Assembly (NCBI GenBank): GCA_938021205.1
Contig: CALIGI010000021.1
Coordinates: forward strand, 1 to 44,652
Origin: an uncultured Pseudanabaenaceae cyanobacterium
GTDB taxonomy: Bacteria > Cyanobacteriota > Cyanobacteriia > PCC-9006 > JAAUQQ01
DNA: 44,652 bases
Direction: 5' to 3'
In this document: one piece after another, positions 1-7,833 of the stretch
Layout: every line of letters begins with the position of its first letter
Position numbering within the stretch: position 1 is the first letter of the stretch
The notes under the pieces: model-generated
What the model was told of the DNA's origin: nothing
Seen by the model: only the letters and a program-made list of their open reading frames with translations
Database searches by the model: none
Made by a program: the position numbers and the translations under genes

Positions 1-2
1 CG

Positions 3-56
3 GGTCTATTTTTGGTGGGTGGCTTAGCTGCTCGTAGCCTGCGCAAGCGTAAGTAG
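3..56 (+). CDS. C-terminal tail of a probable PEP-CTERM protein (partial)
   Basis: The window opens inside a gene. The frame from base 3 reads GLFLVGGLAARSLRKRK and then a TAG stop. A hydrophobic run followed by a short Arg/Lys-rich end is the usual shape of a PEP-CTERM sorting tail; the Pro-Glu-Pro itself would lie upstream of the window. Such proteins are exported and then processed by an exosortase. With only 17 residues visible, an ordinary membrane protein ending in a basic tail is also possible. A second PEP-CTERM gene lies at 30207-30950. Confidence 0.5.
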   Translation, partial: GLFLVGGLAARSLRKRK

Positions 57-85
57 AGTAACTAGGAACTTCCTCTTTTTAAACC

Positions 86-189
86 ATCCTGAAATTTCGT
101 GATTGCTAGCCTAAGTTCGGGAGCCGATAGGGGATGAGGTCGATTTTTCGGCTGCCGAACTCAGGCTATAAATGGCAAGATTTCAGGGT
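86..189. repeat. Long imperfect inverted repeat (palindromic element)
   Basis: Two nested paired segments are visible. Bases 107-127 pair with 148-168 (19 of 21 match; core AGTTCGG / CCGAACT), and 86-95 pair with 180-189 (9 of 10). The apical loop is about 20 bases and T-rich on one side. The element fills most of the gap between the partial gene ending at 56 and the minus-strand gene ending at 326. Because those genes converge, it could act as a bidirectional terminator. Its length of about 104 bp also fits a small non-autonomous palindromic repeat. Confidence 0.65.
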
Positions 190-325
190 GATTGAAAAAT
201 AGGAAATCCCTTAGACTACATTGACCGAGCTACCTGCCGCGCCCAAACGGAGGCAAAATATTCTCTCGCTGCCATGGGCAAGCGAACCGAAGCTTGGTTT
301 CGAAAAAGCTTGGTCTAGGTCGGCT

Positions 326-550
326 TTAATCCAGGATCTCAAAGCTGGTGACCTCAAAGACGGGGCCAATCATGGCGATCGTCATAACATCGCCCCTCAC
401 TTTGCCAGTGACCTTGGCCTGCTTACCTTCCTGCTGAAGCTTTGGGTCTGGATCCAGCAGCTCATAGGTTTCATCTGGGGTGATCAAGGCCCAGGTATTT
501 GGGCCAAAAGGCTTGCGCTCCAGCTTGCCTTCTAAAGTTTGAGTTGCCAT
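326..550 (-). CDS. Small conserved-type hypothetical protein, 74 aa
   Basis: The start is placed at the ATG giving MATQTLEGKLERKPFGPNTW. The longer frame running upstream to 751 overlaps the subtilase gene and looks non-coding there. The protein is soluble, with no signal peptide or membrane segment. Alternating strands (LEGKLERK, WALITPDETYELL, AKVTGKVRGD, IAMIGPVFEVTSFEIL) suggest a small beta barrel of OB-fold type, which is inference from pattern only. It follows the subtilase gene on the same strand with about 107 bases between them. I do not recognise a family and assign no function. Confidence 0.7.
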   Translation of the reverse strand: MATQTLEGKLERKPFGPNTWALITPDETYELLDPDPKLQQEGKQAKVTGKVRGDVMTIAMIGPVFEVTSFEILD

Positions 551-590
551 AGGTTTTAGATGAGCGACGCCAGAAAATCGTGATGCACCG

Positions 591-635
591 TAGGGAAATG
601 GCATCGCCATGTCCGGCCTGCTGAGATGCCATGTC
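591..635. repeat. Degenerate copy of the GGGACNTGGCAT palindrome
   Basis: TAGGGAAATGGCAT at 591-604 and GATGCCATGTC at 625-635 face each other across about 20 bases. They resemble the two arms of the much better palindrome at 15346-15378. The element lies in the short gap between the minus-strand genes at 658-2421 and 326-550. It may be a decayed interspersed repeat. The similarity is visible but short. Confidence 0.4.
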
Positions 636-657
636 TGGGCCGTTATGCCTACCCAGT

Positions 658-2421
658 CTATTCCGGCCTCGTCGCCAGCCTTACCAGCGCGTAACAAAGC
701 ACCGCATTCACAAGCAGATAAATCCGCGAAATGGGATTGGAGCCAAACCAAACCAAATTGGGCATGAACAGGCCATAAACCGTCAGTGCCCCGGTCATTC
801 CTAAGCCACTACCTACTGCAAACCACTTACCCCTGGGATGACCCAGCATGACTGCCATGAAAAGGAACGGCACCAAGGCGCTAGCCGTAATGGGGTTCAC
901 AGCAAAACAGCCTCGGAAAATGGTGCCCCACTCCGCCATGGAGCTACCGATCAAGCGCAGGGGCCACTGGGGGCAATCTGCGAAGTACAGTCCCTTAAAA
1001 AAGAACAGGCCACAGCTGCCCAACACGACTCCAGTAAATAGGCTCCAGCTCCAACGGCGCGGCAGTCCATCTCGCACCGATGTGGAAAACACCCAAGCCA
1101 GGCCCAGCATCAGGAGCTTAGGCAGTAGCTGCATTGCCCTGGGATTGAACCACCAGCGTCGAGAAATAAAGTTGCTATTGAGCCCAACGCTAGCGGCGAC
1201 GTCCTTGGTGGCGGCTAGGGATACGGCAGCAGCGGCATTAAGCCTTCCAGCTCCGAATTGATTCAGGGGATCTGTCTCGACGCGCGTTGCGGACTGGGTA
1301 AGGATAAGTTCAATTTGATCCGGGTTCTTGATGCCTTGGGCGCGAATCAATGCTGCCACGCCTGCCACGTGGGGCGAGGCCATGCTGGTGCCCTGGAAAT
1401 ATTCGAAGATGGATTTGCCCGTTTTGGCATCCACCGTATTTTGTAAAATGCCAGTGGTGCGATCGCTAGAACTCACAATCGCTCCCCCCGGTGCCGAAAT
1501 ATCCACCCCGGCACCGTAGTTGGAATAGCCTGCTTTTTGGCCATCGGGACCAGTGGCAGAAACAGAAATGACGTGGTTATAACGACCGGGGTATTCAGAG
1601 GCATTGCGACCGGCATTACCGGCGGCGGCAACGATGGTGACGCCTTTGTTGTGGGCGTAGGCGATCGCTTCGTCCATAGCTTCACTAAAGCCGCCGCCAC
1701 CCAAACTCATATTAATCACATCGGCATTATGGTCCGCTGCAAAGCGAATCGCTTCAGCAATGTCAGAGGTGGTGCCACCGCCACTAGCGGCCAACACTTT
1801 AAGGGGCATGATTTTGGCTTCGTAGGCAATGCCTGCGACGCCATGGTTGTTATTGGTGGATTGGGCGACGGTGCCTGCCACGTGGGTGCCGTGGCCATGG
1901 TCATCGCTAGCGTCCCGGCGATCGTTGACGAAGTCGTAGCCCCCAACTAACTTGGTTTGCTTGAGATCGGAGACGCGGCTGACGCCGGTATCAATCACTG
2001 CGACGGTGACGCCCTTGCCACGACTGGTCTGCCAGGCTTCGTTCATGCCGATACTGTTGAGGTTCCACTGGCGACTGAAGCCCGGGTCGTTGGGCGCGAA
2101 GGAGGCGTTGTAGTTGTAGTTAGGTTCGATGTATTCAGTGGCCTTGCTCAGGGCAGAGCCCCGGAGGGCCTTGAGTAGAGACTGGTCTCCCTCGACAATA
2201 ACAAGGTGATCCTCCTGGGAGAACTCGCTGTTGTAGCGAGGTTTCAGCTTGAAATCGTTGCTGAGACGGGCTAGATCCTGCTCCAACTGGCTTTCGCTAA
2301 TATCCTCTCGAAAATCTAAAACAATCGAGCTGAATTCGCCGCGACTTTCTAAGCCATGAAAATTAAAAAGTGCCCAACCTATGCCACATAGGAAGAGCAG
2401 GAGCAGTGCCAAACGCTTCAT
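658..2421 (-). CDS. S8 family serine peptidase (subtilase) with C-terminal multi-pass membrane domain
   Basis: A 587-residue subtilisin-like protease. Residues 3-21 form a signal peptide or anchor. Residues 30-105 look like an inhibitor-I9-type propeptide ending near EYIEPNYNY. The catalytic domain spans about 110-405 with Asp144 (AVIDTG), His177 (HGTHVAGT), oxyanion Asn269 (AAAGNAG) and Ser346 (GTSMASPH), so the triad is complete and the enzyme should be active outside the cytoplasm. After residue 420 come about five hydrophobic helices (near 427-446, 455-478, 510-528, 533-553, 565-583). This would tether the protease to a membrane, an uncommon arrangement for S8 enzymes. It is transcribed divergently from the methyltransferase at 2694. 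The substrate is unknown. Confidence 0.93.
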   Translation of the reverse strand: MKRLALLLLFLCGIGWALFNFHGLESRGEFSSIVLDFREDISESQLEQDLARLSNDFKLKPRYNSEFSQEDHLVIVEGDQSLLKALRGSALSKATEYIEPNYNYNASFAPNDPGFSRQWNLNSIGMNEAWQTSRGKGVTVAVIDTGVSRVSDLKQTKLVGGYDFVNDRRDASDDHGHGTHVAGTVAQSTNNNHGVAGIAYEAKIMPLKVLAASGGGTTSDIAEAIRFAADHNADVINMSLGGGGFSEAMDEAIAYAHNKGVTIVAAAGNAGRNASEYPGRYNHVISVSATGPDGQKAGYSNYGAGVDISAPGGAIVSSSDRTTGILQNTVDAKTGKSIFEYFQGTSMASPHVAGVAALIRAQGIKNPDQIELILTQSATRVETDPLNQFGAGRLNAAAAVSLAATKDVAASVGLNSNFISRRWWFNPRAMQLLPKLLMLGLAWVFSTSVRDGLPRRWSWSLFTGVVLGSCGLFFFKGLYFADCPQWPLRLIGSSMAEWGTIFRGCFAVNPITASALVPFLFMAVMLGHPRGKWFAVGSGLGMTGALTVYGLFMPNLVWFGSNPISRIYLLVNAVLCYALVRLATRPE

Positions 2422-2693
2422 CTTGTCTCAATTGCTGGGGAGTGATTTGAACCTAACAAATAGAACAACAAGCTCTCTCCCTAGAAATCGGGAAATCTGG
2501 TTTCGAGGCCTTGTTTGTTACAAAGAATTCACATCTTTGATTTTGCTCTTGAAAAATTTAATTCTGCGTTCAGTATCCAGGTTTGGATGCAGTCCTTTGA
2601 CCTACCCCATGAACTCTGCCGAGTAATAATGCCCAGGGCTAGAGATCTGATTAGATTGAGGCTCATGCTCCATCTCTCCCCTTTCTGCCGACC

Positions 2694-3338
2694 ATGCTCC
2701 TCGATTCCACCCAGCGCACCAAGCTTGATCCCAGCGATGATTTGCTGTTTTACGATGCCCCCCGATTTGTGACCCATGTGGATGAGGGCTTCATTACCCA
2801 GTTGACAGAGCTCTATGGCGATCGCCTCTCTCCCAATAGCCGCATCCTCGACATGATGAGTAGCTGGGTGTCCCACCTGCCGTCAGAGATGACCTTTGAC
2901 CATGTGAAGGGCCATGGCATGAATGCTGAGGAGTTAACTCGCAACAAGCGGTTGGACCATTACTTTGTTCAAAACCTGAATGAAGATCCCAAGCTGCCCC
3001 TGGAAGACAGCAGCTTTGATGCGGTGCTGAATACGGTGTCGGTGCAGTACTTGCAGCAGCCCGAGCTGGTCTTTGCCGAGGTGCGACGGATTCTCAAGCC
3101 TGGCGGGATCGCAATCTTTAGCTTTTCCAATCGCATGTTCTATCAAAAGGCGATCGCGGCTTGGCGGGATGGCTCCGAAGCGGAGCGGGTGGAGTTGGTG
3201 AAGCAATACTTTGCTCAAACGCCGGGCTTTAGCGAGCCAGAAGTGCAGTCCAAGAGCGGTAGAGCCAGTGGTATTTTGCAAATGTTTGGCCTGCCTGGGG
3301 GTGATCCCTTCTATGCCGTCATAGCCAAGGCGATGTAA
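2694..3338 (+). CDS. Class I SAM-dependent methyltransferase (type 11-like)
   Basis: A 214-residue soluble protein with the late motifs of a Rossmann methyltransferase: FDAVLNTVSVQYL (motif IV region), then RRILKPGGIAIFSFSNRMF (motifs V-VI). Where the glycine-rich SAM loop should be, it reads RILDMMSSWVSHLP, without GxGxG. From memory this loop and the VSVQYL and SFSNRMF stretches are shared with plant and algal homologues of unknown substrate. The ATG at 2694 fits the family length. The gene is divergent from the subtilase, with about 270 bases of shared upstream region. The methyl acceptor cannot be inferred. Confidence 0.85.
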   Translation: MLLDSTQRTKLDPSDDLLFYDAPRFVTHVDEGFITQLTELYGDRLSPNSRILDMMSSWVSHLPSEMTFDHVKGHGMNAEELTRNKRLDHYFVQNLNEDPKLPLEDSSFDAVLNTVSVQYLQQPELVFAEVRRILKPGGIAIFSFSNRMFYQKAIAAWRDGSEAERVELVKQYFAQTPGFSEPEVQSKSGRASGILQMFGLPGGDPFYAVIAKAM

Positions 3339-3508
3339 GACGCTGTAAACCCCCAATACTGGGAAAAAAAATCGAATTCTAAAGGGATCAGCCCAGGGGA
3401 AATTCATCGGTTACACTGCAACCCTGAATGGCAAGGAGTCGATGCGCATACCCTGCCGTTTTATCTCTGTTCGGAGTCGGTTTCATCGCTGATTTTGCAA
3501 TGGTCAGA

Positions 3509-3530
3509 TTTGGTAACATCCCTTTGGTAA
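3509..3530. promoter_or_regulatory. Tandem TTTGGTAA repeats upstream of bicA
   Basis: The octamer TTTGGTAA occurs at 3509-3516 and again at 3523-3530, 14 bases apart, 44 bases before the bicA start. A TAATAC that could serve as a -10 box overlaps the second copy (3528-3533). The arrangement could be a regulator site. No known consensus is claimed. Confidence 0.3.
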
Positions 3531-3573
3531 TACACCAGAGTTCTGGAACTAGATCGTTTCTCTGGAGAACCCT

Positions 3574-5259
3574 ATGCAGTTGGTCCAAGGCTTCGATTCG
3601 CGTCATCTGCGGGGAGACTTTTTTGGTGGTTTAACGGCGGCGGTGGTCGCCCTCCCCCTAGCATTGGCCTTTGGTGTGTCATCAGGGCTAGGACCTATCG
3701 CCGGTCTTTACGGCGCTATTTTTGTCGGTTTCTTTGCGGCGCTGTTCGGCGGCACCCCTTCCCAGGTTTCTGGCCCCACCGGTCCCATGGCGGCGTTCTT
3801 AGCCAATACGGTTTTGGCTGGACTGGTGGCCCTCCATCCCGAGGACCCCCAGAAGGCGATTGTTCTCACTTTTGAGGTGGTCGTTTTGGCAGGTCTGTTT
3901 CAGATTCTGTGCGGGATGCTCAAGCTGGGGAAATACATCACCCTGATTCCCTACACGGTGATTTCTGGCTTTATGTCAGGCATTGGTCTGCTGATCATCG
4001 TGCCTCAGCTAGTCCCACTCTTGGGCGTGGAGTTCAAGGGCGATGTACTTCGAACGCTTCAGGCCCTGCCGTTGCTCATTCCCCAAAGCAATCTAACTGC
4101 GCTGGGGTTGGGCATATTGACCCTGATGATTGTGTTTGGCTCTCCGGCACGTCTGAATCGCATCGTTCCGGCTCCTCTCATCGCCTTAATTGTTTGTACG
4201 TTGGTCTCGCTGGCCATTCCTGGAGCAGACACCATTGCCCGGATCGGTGCGATTCCATCGGGCCTTCCCCATCCGGTATTGCCAACCCTGGCGATTGAGG
4301 ATGTCCAGCCGCTGTTGAGCTATGGCGTCATGCTAGGCACCTTGGGGGCGATCGATTCTTTGTTGACTTCCCTAGTGGCTGACAATCTCACCCGCACTCA
4401 GCATGATTCGGATCGGGAGCTGATTGGTCAGGGCATTGGCAACTGCATTTCCGGAGCCATGGGGGGACTGCCCGGGGCAGGGGCAACCATGCGAACGGTG
4501 ATCAATTCCCAGGCCGGAGGCAAGACCCCCCTGTCCGGCATGATTCATGCTGTTGTCCTACTGATCATTACCTTGGGGGCTGGTCCCTTGACGGCTTCCA
4601 TTCCCATCACGGTGCTAGCGGGCATCTTGATTAAGGTGGGGATCGATATTATCGATTGGGGGTTTTTGTTGCGGGCTCACCGCATTTCCTGGAGAGCTAC
4701 GGGGATCATGTATGGCGTGATGTTTCTGACGGCTTTTGTCAATCTTGTTTTGGCAGTGGGCGTGGGCATGTTTGTCGCCAATATACTGACCCTGCAAAGC
4801 CTAACCGAGTTGCAGATGGATCAGGTCCGGGCGGTGACCGACCCGGCGGATGATGAGCAATTGAACGATCGCGAACGGGAGCTCCTAGGAGCTGCCAAAG
4901 GACGCATCATGCTGTTCCGCCTGGGGGGGCCCATGAGCTTTGGTGCGGCCAAGGCAATTTCTCGTCGTATGGCCATTGTCAAAGACTATGACGTGCTGAT
5001 CCTAGATGTGAGTGATGTTCCTCTGCTGGGCGTGACAGCTTCCCTGGCGATCGAAACCATGGTCAAGGAAGCGAGGGCCAAGAATCGAGAGGTGTATCTC
5101 GTGGGGGCAACGGGTCGCATTCGTCGCCGCCTCCAGCGTTTGCGCGTGATGGAGCTATTGCCTGCTAGCCATCAAATGGATTCTCGCCTCGTTGCCTTGG
5201 AGGCTGCTGCGGAGTCTTTGCAAGAACTGCCTAGCAATGCTGCGAATGCAAGTGTGTAG
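3574..5259 (+). CDS. bicA: SulP family inorganic anion transporter, BicA-type bicarbonate transporter
   Basis: The 561-residue protein has a SulP membrane domain (about 12-420) and a C-terminal STAS domain (about 440-545). It matches what I know of cyanobacterial BicA, a low-affinity, high-flux sodium-dependent bicarbonate importer in the inner membrane. Shared stretches include GDFFGGLTAAVVALPLALAFG, VISGFMSGIG, LVADNLTRTQH, GQGIGN and VGIDIIDWGF. Residues at the BicA ion site are kept: Thr69 in SGPTGPM, Asp261 and Thr265 in AIDSLLT, and the GAGAT loop at 301-305. The STAS domain includes LDVSDVPLLGVTASLAIE. A sulfate or other anion role cannot be excluded without assay. It is a single gene with its own upstream region, and no carboxysome genes are nearby. 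Confidence 0.88.
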   Translation: MQLVQGFDSRHLRGDFFGGLTAAVVALPLALAFGVSSGLGPIAGLYGAIFVGFFAALFGGTPSQVSGPTGPMAAFLANTVLAGLVALHPEDPQKAIVLTFEVVVLAGLFQILCGMLKLGKYITLIPYTVISGFMSGIGLLIIVPQLVPLLGVEFKGDVLRTLQALPLLIPQSNLTALGLGILTLMIVFGSPARLNRIVPAPLIALIVCTLVSLAIPGADTIARIGAIPSGLPHPVLPTLAIEDVQPLLSYGVMLGTLGAIDSLLTSLVADNLTRTQHDSDRELIGQGIGNCISGAMGGLPGAGATMRTVINSQAGGKTPLSGMIHAVVLLIITLGAGPLTASIPITVLAGILIKVGIDIIDWGFLLRAHRISWRATGIMYGVMFLTAFVNLVLAVGVGMFVANILTLQSLTELQMDQVRAVTDPADDEQLNDRERELLGAAKGRIMLFRLGGPMSFGAAKAISRRMAIVKDYDVLILDVSDVPLLGVTASLAIETMVKEARAKNREVYLVGATGRIRRRLQRLRVMELLPASHQMDSRLVALEAAAESLQELPSNAANASV

Positions 5260-5606
5260 CTTTTCCTTTACACCAATGCCTGGATCGGGGTTTTAAACTG
5301 AATGGGGGGTCCTACCCCTCCTAATTAAATTCATAGACTCGAGTTTTGACGCTCAGTCAATGGATGCCCCACTATCTCTTTTCTTTGGAAATTTACGTTT
5401 TGCTGAAACAAAGCCAATCCTTGTGGGGTGAGGGGGAAAGGCATTTTAAAATGGCTTCATTTGCACTTAGGCTGGTTCAAGTTAATGAACCCTTGGATTT
5501 CTCTGGTTTGTGAGTTTTGAGGGTCGCGATCGCTCTTCTGCTGTCATAGGCATTTCTTTTGCCTTTGCCGCTTCCTTCCATTGGCTGGCATTTTTTTTGA
5601 AGCAAT
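5260..5606. other. Intergenic region between bicA and the GGDEF-EAL gene
   Basis: This 347-base gap holds a GCGATCGC octamer at 5526-5533 and several T-rich runs. A short GGGG/CCCC pairing at about 5305-5320 might be a weak terminator for bicA. I see no tRNA, small ORF with a ribosome site, or clear promoter. Confidence 0.5.
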
Positions 5607-7730
5607 TTGTCGCTCACTCTAAGGCTGTGCCCCTTGCAACTTAAACGGCCCCTCCAGCGCTACTTTCAAAAGGCTCGATTGCCCATTCTGGCTTTAGCGC
5701 CCATCAGCTTGGTGGCCTTGGGCTGGCATAGCTTGGTGAAAGAGAGTCTCATCCTAGAAAATAATACCGTCGCAATTTATCAGCAGGCTGAGTTAGATGT
5801 GGTGCGCAGTGCTGCCCGTGCTGCAACTTTTCATGCGGAGTCTCGGTTGGCGCAACATCCTGAAACGGATCTCGCTGAGATCGAGCAGGAGTTGCTAGAG
5901 CTTTTTGTGGCCCCTTTGGGGATGGGGGAGTTGGGTGATGCCTGGATCTATGCGCCAACCCATGTGGTTTTTGACCGCAGCGAGGATTTTCCCGATGCCT
6001 ATCGGGGCAAGAATATGGCAGAGATCTTTGCCCTTCAACGGCTCCAGGGTGCTTCTCACTACGAGGAGATGACTACCGCTGTCATGGCGGCCAGGGAAGG
6101 TGTGGGTTGGTATGTGTGGGACCCGCAAAAATCGATTGATTCGGCTCCCTGGTGGGAGTGGTTGACTCGGGATGCGGGGCGAGAAATTGCAGCTTGGACA
6201 CCGGTGAGGGTTTTCCCTGGAACCCCGGCTGAGCAAACTTGGACGATGGGCGTCTCAGTAATGCTGCCAGAGCTGATGCAGGCCAATAGTACCTATCAGC
6301 AAATCCATGCCAGCATTTTGAGGATGTTTGCGCTTAGTGGCTTGGCGGGGCTAATGGTCTGGTTGCTGTGGTGGAGCGAATGTCGTCGACGCGATCGCGA
6401 GCAAGAGATTCAGCGCCTGGCCTATGCGGATATGCTAACGGGCTTGGCTAATCGTCGCAAAATGTATGCTGTGGGTGACAGGGTTTTGGCGGATGTGGAA
6501 CGCCGTGAAGATCTAGCCCTGATCTATCTCGATCTCAACGGTTTTAAGGATGTGAATGACAGCCTGGGCCATGATATGGGGGATGTACTCCTGGTTGAGG
6601 TGGGTCGCTGTTTAAGGGATTGCTTGCGCCAGCAAGATTTGGTCGCACGCTTGGGGGGAGATGAGTTTGCGATTTTGCTCCATCCTCGCTCCCTAGAAGA
6701 TGCAACCATTGTTGCCCAGCGGATGCTTCAGCGTCTGCACCAGCCGTTCTACATTAAGGGAAAGAGCATTTTAATTGGGGCGAGTTTGGGCATTGCCCCG
6801 GTGAAGGCCGAGGTGCGGGGGCTGAACTTTAGCCAGCTACTGACCCAGGCGGATATTGCCATGTATCAGGCTAAGCGGCGGGGCGGTGATGCTGTGGTGG
6901 TATTTGGTGAGGAGATGCAGCGGTCGGCGATCGCTCGGGTCAACTTAGAAATGGACCTACGCCAAGCCATTCCCAATGATGAGTTGCGGCTCCACTATCA
7001 ACCGATTTTTTCCCTCAGTGAAGGCGGGGCAAAACCTGCTCTCCATGCTTTTGAAGCCTTGGTACGTTGGCAGCATCCTCAGCGGGGGCTGCTGCGGCCC
7101 CAGGAGTTCTTGCCGGAAGCTGAGAGTATTGGTCAGCTCGTCGATATTGATCGTTGGGTCATGCTTCAGGCTTGTCAAAGCCTAGCCCAATGGCAACCTG
7201 ACTTGGATGACAATCATCCCTTAGGGATTCATGTCAATCTATCCCGTCTAAGTCTGGCTCAGCCAGACTTAGTGCCTTTTGTCCAAGGCTTGCTCATTCG
7301 GTATGAGCTTCAGCCCCATCGCCTCACTTTAGAAATTCTGGAAGAGACGATCATTGACGAGGCTCCCATTCTGGAGGAAAACCTGCATGCTTTGCGGGCT
7401 TTGGGGGTAAGACTCAGTCTGGATGACTTTGGGACGGGCTATTCTTCCTTGAGCTATCTCCATCGCTTGCCCATTCATGGGATTAAGATCGACCGCTCAT
7501 TTGTCTCCCATATGCAAGACAGTCGGGAGAATGAAGAAATTATCCGCAGTATTGTTGCCTTGGCCCAGAGCTTGGGCTTGGAGACGGTGGCAGAGGGAAT
7601 TGAGTTGGATGAGCAACTGAATCATCTTAAGTCGTTGAAATGTACGTATGGCCAGGGGCATCTGCTATCCGATGGCGTGGAAAAAGAGTATGCCCGTGCC
7701 ATGGTGTTTGAAGGGGTTGCTGGGTGGTAA
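5607..7730 (+). CDS. Membrane-bound diguanylate cyclase/phosphodiesterase (GGDEF-EAL)
   Basis: The 707-residue protein has one helix at about 24-42, an extracytoplasmic sensor region (about 43-235, no family recognised), a second helix at about 238-256, GGDEF (about 270-430) and EAL (about 445-700). GGDEF at 350-354 is intact, and RQQD at 341-344 is an inhibitory-site RxxD five residues before it. The EAL motif is EALVRW at 483-488, and DDFGTGYSS (606-614), KIDRSF and AEGIE are present. Both activities, making and degrading cyclic di-GMP, are therefore possible. The start is a TTG with a weak ribosome site; no in-frame ATG exists nearby, so the exact start is uncertain. It is monocistronic in appearance. 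Confidence 0.9.
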   Translation: MSLTLRLCPLQLKRPLQRYFQKARLPILALAPISLVALGWHSLVKESLILENNTVAIYQQAELDVVRSAARAATFHAESRLAQHPETDLAEIEQELLELFVAPLGMGELGDAWIYAPTHVVFDRSEDFPDAYRGKNMAEIFALQRLQGASHYEEMTTAVMAAREGVGWYVWDPQKSIDSAPWWEWLTRDAGREIAAWTPVRVFPGTPAEQTWTMGVSVMLPELMQANSTYQQIHASILRMFALSGLAGLMVWLLWWSECRRRDREQEIQRLAYADMLTGLANRRKMYAVGDRVLADVERREDLALIYLDLNGFKDVNDSLGHDMGDVLLVEVGRCLRDCLRQQDLVARLGGDEFAILLHPRSLEDATIVAQRMLQRLHQPFYIKGKSILIGASLGIAPVKAEVRGLNFSQLLTQADIAMYQAKRRGGDAVVVFGEEMQRSAIARVNLEMDLRQAIPNDELRLHYQPIFSLSEGGAKPALHAFEALVRWQHPQRGLLRPQEFLPEAESIGQLVDIDRWVMLQACQSLAQWQPDLDDNHPLGIHVNLSRLSLAQPDLVPFVQGLLIRYELQPHRLTLEILEETIIDEAPILEENLHALRALGVRLSLDDFGTGYSSLSYLHRLPIHGIKIDRSFVSHMQDSRENEEIIRSIVALAQSLGLETVAEGIELDEQLNHLKSLKCTYGQGHLLSDGVEKEYARAMVFEGVAGW

Positions 7731-7833
7731 CGATTGAGAGGGGGGGAGCCTGCCAAGCTAAAAACGGTATTTTAATCACGGATGAGTTCTTCGTAGTATC
7801 CTTAGGCATTAGAAAATTTAGAGATTTTTGATC

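Noticed and set aside
551..751. N-terminal extension of the 74-residue protein to 141 residues
   Set aside because: It would overlap the end of the subtilase gene and crosses a repeat element. The internal ATG gives a coherent small protein.
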